From positions 1-5,006 of the forward strand of contig RHKR01000230.1 in assembly GCA_008363265.1 (NCBI GenBank): 5,006 nucleotides of DNA, written 5' to 3'. Source of the stretch: Chlorobiota bacterium. GTDB taxonomy: Bacteria; Bacteroidota; Ignavibacteria; Ignavibacteriales; Ignavibacteriaceae. The notes beneath the pieces are model-generated. The model was not told the origin of the DNA. It saw nothing but the letters and a program-made list of their open reading frames with translations, and made no database searches. Shown in pieces: positions 1 to 5,006 of the stretch (position 1 is its first letter; every line of letters starts with the position of its first letter). The translations under genes and the position numbers were made by a program.

Positions 1-471
1 CTCCGCAGTTGCGACGCGGTTGGAATAAAGGGGGTTTCGCTCCTCTACAATATTGAAAAATTCCCCAAACTGGGCGGAAAATCGTCAGCGTCCGCTTCAA
101 AATGGATAGAAGTGCGGAAGTTCAAGACCGTCGATGAATGCTACGCCGATCTGAGAGCGCGCGGTTTCACGATCGCGGCGAGCTACCTGGACGAGAACTC
201 AAGATCGCTTTATGATATCGACATGACCGGGAAGATGGCCTTCGTGATGGGAAATGAGCACCGCGGAATATCTGAGGAGGCACTGGCGAAGGCCGATTTC
301 AGTTACTACATCCCGATGAAGGGGATGATACAGAGTCTGAACGCCTCTGTTGCCGCCGCTGTTTCTGTCTATGAAGCCTTCCGGCAAAAACTCCTCGCGG
401 GACACTATGAGCAACCAAGATTGGTTGGGGGGGAGTTTGAGGAGCTGCTTTCTAAATGGGTGAAGAAATAA
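1..471 (+). CDS. trmH: tRNA (guanosine-2'-O-)-methyltransferase, TrmH/SpoU family (5' end missing)
   Basis: This frame is open from the first base and ends at TAA 469-471, giving 156 visible residues; the true start lies upstream of the window. GTG 112 is internal, because family sequence continues before it. The protein opens with LRSCDAVGI, the end of SPOUT motif 1, so its Arg is probably the catalytic Arg of TrmH. Motif 2 is FVMGNEHRGISEE (about residues 79-91). Motif 3 is IPMKGMIQSLNASVAAAVS (about 105-123), which forms the knotted SAM-binding site. The IPM-GM-QSLN-SVA wording and the YEAFRQ that follows resemble TrmH, which methylates G18 in the tRNA D-loop using S-adenosylmethionine in the cytoplasm, more than the rRNA enzyme RlmB. 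About 40 residues seem to be missing, which would give a protein near 195 residues, similar to short bacterial TrmH. The family call is secure; the exact substrate is inferred. It lies 41 bases upstream of aroA on the same strand. Confidence 0.88.
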   Translation, partial: LRSCDAVGIKGVSLLYNIEKFPKLGGKSSASASKWIEVRKFKTVDECYADLRARGFTIAASYLDENSRSLYDIDMTGKMAFVMGNEHRGISEEALAKADFSYYIPMKGMIQSLNASVAAAVSVYEAFRQKLLAGHYEQPRLVGGEFEELLSKWVKK

Positions 472-479
472 CCTTTTTT

Positions 480-507
480 AAATGTGAAATGTGAAATGTG
501 AAATGTG
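480..507. repeat. Perfect heptanucleotide tandem repeat, 4 x AAATGTG
   Basis: Four exact copies of the 7-base unit AAATGTG run end to end (480-486, 487-493, 494-500, 501-507). They fill most of the 41-base gap between the trmH-like stop and the aroA start. The next bases, ATTTT, break the pattern. On the other strand the unit reads CACATTT. Because 7 is not a multiple of 3, successive units present their start-like triplets in successive reading frames. Any role is unknown; it may be a slippage-prone simple repeat. Confidence 0.95.
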
Positions 508-512
508 ATTTT

Positions 513-1799
513 ATGAGCATAAAGACAATAAAGCCAATACAAAAAGTTAAAGGTGAACTGCAGTTTGCCGGGGATAAATCGGTATCGCACAGGGCGGTGA
601 TATTTGCCGCGATGGCGGAAGGGGAGTCGGTGATACGGAATCTCTCTTTGAGTGAGGATGTGGAGTCATCGATCCGGTGTCTGGGGGCATTGGGCGCGAA
701 ATTTGAGAGGAAGGATGACGCGCTGTTTGTGACGGGCGTTGGCTTCAAAGGATTCACTAAACCCAAATCGGAGCTTGATGCCGGCAACTCGGGCACAACC
801 GCTCGGCTTCTGGCGGGTTTGCTGGCAGCACAAAGTTTTCAGGCAACCATCACTGGTGACGATTCACTTAAGAAAAGACCGATGGACCGGGTTGCCGGGC
901 CGCTGGGATCTCTCGGAGCGAATATCGTTTTGCAGGATGAAAAATTCCTTCCGATGACCGTAAAGAAGGGGAAACTGACAGCTGCTGAGATTACACTCGA
1001 GGTTGCATCAGCGCAGGTTAAAAGCGCGCTTATTCTGATGGGTCTTCACCTCGGAAAGGGAGAACTGAAAATTACCGATCCGTTCGAGACCCGCAACCAT
1101 ACGGAAGAGATGCTCGGCATCGAAAGGGTGGAAGGTGCTTCGGGCAGGATTTTGACCGTTTCAAAAGCGAATTACCCCAACGCGGGTGAGTTTGATATCC
1201 CCGGCGACATTTCAAGCGCGATCTTTTTTATCGTGCTGGCACTCGTGGCGGGCGACTACCTCCGGATAAAAAACCTTCTTCTCTCACCCGAGAGGATAGC
1301 CGTGCTGGACATTCTGAAAAGAATGGGGGCGCACATCGAGATCGACCGTGAGGAGACGGGCAATTGCGGGAAGTGGGGCGACATTTTTGTGAAACGCTCC
1401 GACCTAATAAACACCGAGATCTTCCCCGAGGAGATACCATTGATAATTGATGAGATCCCCGCGCTCGCGGTGGCAGGTCTGTTCGCCGAGGGCGGTTTCA
1501 TGATCCGTGACGCGAAAGAGCTCAGGGTGAAAGAGACCGACAGGATTGCCGCGATAGTGAAGAACATGGAGTTCTGCGGCGCGGAAGTGGCCGAGTTTGA
1601 AGACGGGTTCCTCATCCACGGCAAGGATGTCGAGGATTTCGCCCTCTTCGAGAGCTATGGCGACCACAGGATCGCGATGGCATTTTCTGTGCTGGCGGCA
1701 CTTCTGAACAAAGGGGGAAAAGTGAACGACTTTGGATGCGTGGCGGTATCAAATCCGCTTTTCTATGAACAACTCGAATCGATAACCGTTAAAGGATGA
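513..1799 (+). CDS. aroA: 3-phosphoshikimate 1-carboxyvinyltransferase (EPSP synthase)
   Basis: This cytoplasmic enzyme joins phosphoenolpyruvate to shikimate-3-phosphate, the sixth step of the shikimate pathway to chorismate. Counting from ATG 513 (428 residues, the usual family length), the active-site motifs are GDKSVSHR (20-27), GNSGTTAR (91-98), GDDSLKKRPMDR (115-126), SAQVKS (166-171), RNHTE (194-198), PGDISSA (230-236), DEIP (313-316), LRVKETDRI (337-345) and GDHRIAM (383-389). Catalytic Asp313 and Glu341 are present, and nothing is missing or frameshifted. GDKS, SAQVK and RNHTE match class II motifs, but the usual NPTR is SPER (258-261). A GTG at 498 inside the heptamer repeat would add five residues (MKCDF). 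ATG 513 is preferred because the protein then begins where the family does, although no Shine-Dalgarno precedes it. The stop overlaps an ATG of the next gene, so co-transcription is likely. Confidence 0.96.
   Translation: MSIKTIKPIQKVKGELQFAGDKSVSHRAVIFAAMAEGESVIRNLSLSEDVESSIRCLGALGAKFERKDDALFVTGVGFKGFTKPKSELDAGNSGTTARLLAGLLAAQSFQATITGDDSLKKRPMDRVAGPLGSLGANIVLQDEKFLPMTVKKGKLTAAEITLEVASAQVKSALILMGLHLGKGELKITDPFETRNHTEEMLGIERVEGASGRILTVSKANYPNAGEFDIPGDISSAIFFIVLALVAGDYLRIKNLLLSPERIAVLDILKRMGAHIEIDREETGNCGKWGDIFVKRSDLINTEIFPEEIPLIIDEIPALAVAGLFAEGGFMIRDAKELRVKETDRIAAIVKNMEFCGAEVAEFEDGFLIHGKDVEDFALFESYGDHRIAMAFSVLAALLNKGGKVNDFGCVAVSNPLFYEQLESITVKG
1791..1796 (+). promoter_or_regulatory. Ribosome binding site deciding the peptidase start
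   Basis: AAAGGA lies within the last codons of aroA, five bases before ATG 1802. It overlaps the alternative ATG at 1796, which would therefore have no spacer to it. This favours 1802 over the ATGA-overlapping 1796. The two starts differ by only two residues (MI). Confidence 0.6.
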
Positions 1800-1801
1800 T
1801 C

Positions 1802-3655
1802 ATGAGAAATTCCCTTATACTGGCAGTTTTATTGGCAGGCGCTCTTTTCGCGCAGAATTTTGAGATCAACACTTACATGCCCCTGAACATAAAGGAAGCG
1901 GTGGCCAAGGGTTTCCGTACAACCGACGGCAAGCCCGGACCGAATTATGTTCAGAATGAAGTGGATTACAGGATCGAAGCCGAACTGCTCCCCCTCGAAG
2001 GAAAAGTAAAAGGGAAGATCACCATTAAGTATAAGAACAATTTCCCCGTCGCGCTCGAGAAACTGGTTCTCAGGCTCTATCAGGATTCGTTCAGGAAGGG
2101 GAATGTCCGTGATTTTCAGGTTGATCCGCGCGATATCCATGACGGAACGGTGATCTCGGATCTGGTGGTTAACGGTGTTTCCGTCGATGCCAAAGGTGAC
2201 AAGGTGAACCGCGGCGGAACGCTGATGACCATAAGACTCGATCAGCCCCTTGCAACCGGTGCAATCGCCACTCTCTCGATGAACTGGGAAGCCAAACTTC
2301 CGGAGATTTCACGAGTGAGGATGGGGAAATACAGCGACTCGACCTTCTTTGTGGCTTACTGGTACCCGCAAATGTCGGTTTATGACGACCTGCAGGGGTG
2401 GGATGAGAGTTCGTACACGATGAACCATGAGTTTTACAACAATTTCGCGGATTTTGATGTGAAGATAACCGCTCCCGAGGGGTACCTCGTCTGGGCAACA
2501 GGTGAGCTTCAGAATCCAACTGAAGTATATTCAGAAAGCATTTTAAAAGGCTACGAGAAGGCCAGGGCCTCCGATGAGATCGTTAAGATAATTACAGCCG
2601 CTACGAAGAACGAACTTAAAACGCAAAAAGGGAAGAACACATTTCACTATGTCGCGAAGTATGTCCCTGATTTCGCCTTCGCGTCAGCGGTTGACTATCT
2701 GTGGGACGCCTCCTCGATGGTTGTGGATGGTAAAACAGGAAGAAAAGCCTTCATTTCGGCAGTTTATGATGAAAATTCGAACGATTTTTACGATGTAGCC
2801 GACATTTCCCGCAAGGCGATCAAATATTTTTCGGAGGACCTCCCGGGCTGGCCTTACCCATACCCCGTGATGACCGTTTTCAACGGACAGGGCGGAATGG
2901 AGTTCCCGATGATGGTGAACGACGGTTCGACCGAGACATACGCCTCCGCGGTCGGCCTCACTTCACACGAGATCGCGCACACATATTTCCCATTCTTCAT
3001 GGGGACGAACGAGGTGAAATATGCCCACATGGATGAAGGCTGGGCGGTAATGCTTCCGTTCAAATTTCAGAAAGAACTTGGAAAATACAACCCGATTCAC
3101 CGTCAGTTGAAGGGGTGGGAAGAAAGGGCAGGCCGCGAGTATGAAGTGCCGCCGGTTGTCCCTTCCAACCAGTTGAGGGGACAGACCTACAGGATGACGG
3201 CCTACAACCGGCCCGCGACCGCATACCTGATGCTTCAGGACCTTATGGGCGAGGACAAGTTCCGTGAGGCGATGAGATATTATATCTCTCTCTGGAACGG
3301 AAAACACCCGATGCCGTACGATTTCTTCAACTCGATGAGCTCGTTCTACGGCGAAGACCTTAGCTGGTTCTTTAAAGCGTGGTTCTTCAACTGGGATTAT
3401 CCTGATCTGCGTCTGAAATTCGAAAGTGGTACCGAATACACCGTTGAAAACCTGGGCAGACTGCCCATACCCGTGAAGATATTTCTGGCGGAAGGCACCG
3501 ACAAAAAGCTTGTTTACTATCAGCCTGCTTCCATCTGGAAGGACGGTAAAACCTCGATCAAAATTACACTTCGCACACCGGATAAAATGACCTGGTACCA
3601 GCTCGGCGATGAAAATACACCGGATGTGAACAGGATGGATAATGTGATTAAGTAA
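1802..3655 (+). CDS. Exported M1-family zinc aminopeptidase
   Basis: This is predicted to be a periplasmic or secreted zinc metallopeptidase that removes N-terminal residues from peptides. Residues 1-17 (from ATG 1802; 617 in total) form a signal peptide: MRN, a hydrophobic stretch, then LFA with predicted cleavage before Gln18. There is no lipobox Cys. An N-terminal beta-domain follows (about 45-250). The catalytic domain has the exopeptidase motif GGMEF (364-368; Glu367 binds the free amino group) and the zinc site HEIAH (389-393), with the third ligand Glu412 in MDEGW. That is the M1 spacing HExxH-18-E. Tyr468 in YNRPATAY is a candidate transition-state Tyr. FKAWFFNWDYPDL and a short beta-sandwich close the protein. 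No type IX sorting domain is evident. The form resembles uncharacterised exported M1 peptidases of Bacteroidota rather than PepN. Peptide specificity cannot be read. The alternative start is ATG 1796, in an ATGA overlap with aroA. Confidence 0.92.
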   Translation: MRNSLILAVLLAGALFAQNFEINTYMPLNIKEAVAKGFRTTDGKPGPNYVQNEVDYRIEAELLPLEGKVKGKITIKYKNNFPVALEKLVLRLYQDSFRKGNVRDFQVDPRDIHDGTVISDLVVNGVSVDAKGDKVNRGGTLMTIRLDQPLATGAIATLSMNWEAKLPEISRVRMGKYSDSTFFVAYWYPQMSVYDDLQGWDESSYTMNHEFYNNFADFDVKITAPEGYLVWATGELQNPTEVYSESILKGYEKARASDEIVKIITAATKNELKTQKGKNTFHYVAKYVPDFAFASAVDYLWDASSMVVDGKTGRKAFISAVYDENSNDFYDVADISRKAIKYFSEDLPGWPYPYPVMTVFNGQGGMEFPMMVNDGSTETYASAVGLTSHEIAHTYFPFFMGTNEVKYAHMDEGWAVMLPFKFQKELGKYNPIHRQLKGWEERAGREYEVPPVVPSNQLRGQTYRMTAYNRPATAYLMLQDLMGEDKFREAMRYYISLWNGKHPMPYDFFNSMSSFYGEDLSWFFKAWFFNWDYPDLRLKFESGTEYTVENLGRLPIPVKIFLAEGTDKKLVYYQPASIWKDGKTSIKITLRTPDKMTWYQLGDENTPDVNRMDNVIK

Positions 3656-3690
3656 GGCTGAGGGCTGAGGGCTGAAGGTTGAGGGATGAA
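3656..3690. repeat. Degenerate heptanucleotide tandem repeat, 5 units of GGCTGAG type
   Basis: Five 7-base units start on the first base after the peptidase stop codon: GGCTGAG, GGCTGAG, GGCTGAA, GGTTGAG and GGATGAA. The first two are identical and the rest differ by one or two bases, as in a decaying array. The period matches the AAATGTG array before aroA, but the unit sequence is different. On the other strand the unit reads CTCAGCC. It has no visible coding role. Confidence 0.88.
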
Positions 3691-3713
3691 GTTGTGAGAA
3701 AAGTGTTTTGTCA

Positions 3714-3737
3714 GAAAAATAATTCTGTTTATTTTTC
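3714..3737 (+). terminator. AT-rich hairpin, possible weak terminator after the peptidase gene
   Basis: GAAAAATAA (3714-3722) and TTATTTTTC (3729-3737) are perfect 9-base inverted arms around the 6-base loop TTCTGT. The stem has only one G-C pair, and no separate T-run follows; the 3' arm itself is T-rich. It is well placed, 58 bases after the stop codon, to end the trmH-aroA-peptidase transcript. However, it is not a canonical GC-rich intrinsic terminator. Confidence 0.35.
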
Positions 3738-3890
3738 GGTTGGTTAGTGAGGTTATTCGAGGTTTTTCAGTAACGAAAGAAAAGAAGCAAAAAAAACCGT
3801 TTATTTTATAAAATTTCAATTGTTTGCGCCGGTGTGGCAGATCATGTCCGTTGGCAACCTCCCATCATACCACTTACCACTCAATATCCA

Positions 3891-3957
3891 AACGAGCGCT
3901 TAATCGTTCTGATCATCACCTTTAATCCCGGGTGATTGCCACTGCTGAAGTGCAGTG
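3891..3957 (+). promoter_or_regulatory. Cluster of three short inverted repeats upstream of the surface-protein gene
   Basis: There are three perfect short inverted repeats in a row: AACGA/TCGTT (3891-3895, 3904-3908), ATCACC/GGTGAT (3915-3920, 3931-3936) and CACTGC/GCAGTG (3940-3945, 3952-3957). They end 37 bases before ATG 3995. Each has 5-6 base arms and a loop of 6-10 bases. They could be operators or a folded mRNA leader. No known riboswitch or operator family is recognised. Confidence 0.3.
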
Positions 3958-3966
3958 ATCTAATAC
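3936..3966 (+). promoter_or_regulatory. Weak promoter candidate for the surface-protein gene
   Basis: TTGCCA (3936-3941) and TAATAC (3961-3966) are separated by 19 bases, somewhat long for a sigma70-type promoter. TAATACTG also matches six of eight positions of the Bacteroides -7 box TAnnTTTG. The CACTGC/GCAGTG inverted repeat lies almost entirely in the spacer. Matches of this quality occur by chance, so this is only a candidate. Confidence 0.2.
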
Positions 3967-3994
3967 TGTTCTGCAATTTATATGTGAGCAGACA

Positions 3995-5006
3995 ATGCTG
4001 CGGATAGCATTTCTCCTTCTTTTTGCGTACGCGTCTCTTCTGAACGCGAGCGGAATCACTTACTACACCCAATCCTCAGGGTATGTAAACACTCTTTCAA
4101 ACTGGAACACTTCAATTACAGGCGGAGGGTCAAACCCTGCCAACTTCACTTCCGGTGATATCTTCATAATTAAGCATAGCATGTCAGCCAACGCGCAATG
4201 GGTGGTCTCGGGCACAGGCGCGAAGGTGGTGATCGCGGCATACGCCTCCTTCAGCAGCAGCGGGTTCGACCACGATATAACACTTGACATCGAGAACAGC
4301 GGGAGCTACACTCACACAGTTGGTACCAGCAACAATCTGAAAAACGGTACATTTGGTGCATCCAGTAATTTTACGATTAAAGACCCGACCGGGTTTAAGA
4401 GCGACAGGCCATACGGTAATCTAACTCTGGACTATCCTTCGGGTACAGCCAGTGCAACCACAGATATGACCGTGAACGGGTCGCTTACTCTAACGAACAA
4501 CTCCAGATTAACGGCTTCCTATAACCTCACAGTGTATGGAGATATCACCACCTACTCGGGCACAATCATTTCATATGGAGCAAACAATACCGTCACCAGT
4601 GTTTACGGCAACTATTCAATCTCCGGACAGATAAGTTATCCCGCCGCCTCAGGTATACGCTACATAGAACTCTATGGCAGTTCAAAATCCTTCCGGCTCT
4701 CATCATCCAGCAACGGAGACGCATACGGCAATCATCACATCAGATCAGGGGCATCGTACACTGCAAATTCCAATACAAACTTGATCGGGACCTCGCCGGA
4801 GTTTGTTGTGGACGGAGTTCTTGAACTGACGAATTCATGTTATATTTCCGGCGGAGGTACTTCCACTTTCAAGGTCAATTCGGGCGGAACGCTTAAAATA
4901 TCTCATCCTTCAGGTATCGTGACAACCGGCGCGGATGGTGCAGTGCGAACCATTAACAGGATATTTGACACGGGCGCGAACTATAATTACGCGAGTAACA
5001 CAGCCC
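3995..5006 (+). CDS. Large exported surface protein, N-terminal part (3' end beyond window)
   Basis: The frame is open from ATG 3995 to the window end with no stop (337 full codons); an in-frame TGA at 3956-3958 lies upstream and no ATG falls between. Residues 1-18 are a signal peptide (MLR, hydrophobic core, LLNA). The mature part is rich in Ser, Thr, Asn, Gly and Tyr, with one Cys. It opens with a module of the form YYTQSSG...NWNT...NFTSGDIFIIKH...W (about 23-69). I recognise this module from large secreted Bacteroidota/Ignavibacteria proteins that usually carry a type IX sorting domain at the far C-terminus. Later stretches repeat short hydrophobic-polar strands such as LTVYGDI and YSISGQI, then TFKVNSGGTLKI (about 291-302) and a FDTGANYNY motif near the edge, suggesting a beta-helix or beta-solenoid. 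The function is unknown; adhesion or cell-surface structure is a guess. No clear Shine-Dalgarno is seen. Confidence 0.8.
   Translation, partial: MLRIAFLLLFAYASLLNASGITYYTQSSGYVNTLSNWNTSITGGGSNPANFTSGDIFIIKHSMSANAQWVVSGTGAKVVIAAYASFSSSGFDHDITLDIENSGSYTHTVGTSNNLKNGTFGASSNFTIKDPTGFKSDRPYGNLTLDYPSGTASATTDMTVNGSLTLTNNSRLTASYNLTVYGDITTYSGTIISYGANNTVTSVYGNYSISGQISYPAASGIRYIELYGSSKSFRLSSSSNGDAYGNHHIRSGASYTANSNTNLIGTSPEFVVDGVLELTNSCYISGGGTSTFKVNSGGTLKISHPSGIVTTGADGAVRTINRIFDTGANYNYASNTA

Larger units (their letters stand above)
3656..3994. other. Intergenic region between the peptidase and surface-protein genes
   Basis: These 339 bases hold no supportable gene. From left to right they contain the GGCTGAG-type heptamers, an AT-rich hairpin (3714-3737), a purine-rich stretch (about 3770-3798) followed by the 12-base palindrome ATTTTATAAAAT (3803-3814), and three short inverted repeats (3891-3957) before the next start codon. 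The left half is AT-rich and the right half is mixed in composition. The length and the change of gene type suggest that one transcription unit ends here and another begins. Confidence 0.7.

Noticed and set aside
112..471. Complete 119-residue gene starting at GTG 112
   Set aside because: The same frame is open to base 1 and upstream codons encode the TrmH motif 1 end (LRSCDAVGI), so GTG 112 is internal.
480..507. Heptamer array as a CRISPR or phage attachment site
   Set aside because: The units are contiguous with no spacers, and there is no integrase, tRNA or cas gene nearby.
498..512. GTG 498 as the aroA start
   Set aside because: It falls within the heptamer array and adds MKCDF, which does not look like the family N-terminus; ATG 513 places all motifs at usual positions. 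It remains possible.
1228..1667. Three overlapping minus-strand open frames opposite aroA
   Set aside because: They lie antisense to conserved EPSP synthase motifs, and their composition is explained by the coding strand.
3803..3814. ATTTTATAAAAT palindrome as a promoter -10 or operator
   Set aside because: It is pure A/T in an A/T-rich stretch and lacks a matching -35 box; such palindromes are expected by chance there.
3520..3819. Minus-strand frame of 99 codons over the peptidase end and gap
   Set aside because: Two-fifths of it opposes the well-supported peptidase gene and part is read from the heptamer array; there is no recognisable domain.
3844..3903. Small + strand frame of 19 codons (MSVGNLPSYH...)
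   Set aside because: It is too short, has no convincing ribosome binding site and resembles nothing I recognise.
3881..4290. Minus-strand frames at the start of the surface-protein gene
   Set aside because: The plus frame has a signal peptide and recognisable surface-protein composition over more than 1 kb; the minus frames are short shadows.

Overview
The window looks like chromosomal DNA from a Bacteroidota/Ignavibacteriota-type (FCB group) bacterium. This is an inference from four things. The M1 metallopeptidase is of the exported type common in that group. Its predicted mature N-terminus begins with Gln after a signal peptide. One of the two start sites whose upstream region can be read clearly lacks a Shine-Dalgarno. 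The last gene encodes the start of a large Ser/Thr/Asn/Gly-rich exported protein resembling surface proteins that usually end in a type IX secretion sorting domain. No rRNA or other taxonomic marker is present, so the assignment is moderate at best.

Layout, all genes on the + strand. (1) 1-471 is the 3' part of a SpoU/TrmH-class tRNA 2'-O-methyltransferase, cut by the window edge. (2) 472-512 is a short gap filled mostly by four perfect copies of the heptamer AAATGTG. (3) 513-1799 is aroA (EPSP synthase), complete. (4) 1802-3655 is a complete exported M1-family zinc aminopeptidase. Its reading frame touches aroA through an ATGA overlap, so the two are very probably co-transcribed. (5) 3656-3994 is a 339-base intergenic region. 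It starts directly after the stop codon with five degenerate heptamers (GGCTGAG type), then holds an AT-rich perfect hairpin and three small inverted repeats. (6) 3995 to the window end is the beginning of a large secreted or surface protein with no stop codon in the window.

The first three genes (tRNA modification, shikimate pathway, exported peptidase) form a plausible run of housekeeping genes read in one direction. They share no obvious pathway. The surface-protein gene probably starts a separate transcription unit.

I found no mobile element, CRISPR array, tRNA, rRNA or convincing novel multigene system. The most distinctive signal is the pair of heptanucleotide tandem arrays with different units. 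They sit exactly in the two gene junctions that flank aroA plus the peptidase gene.
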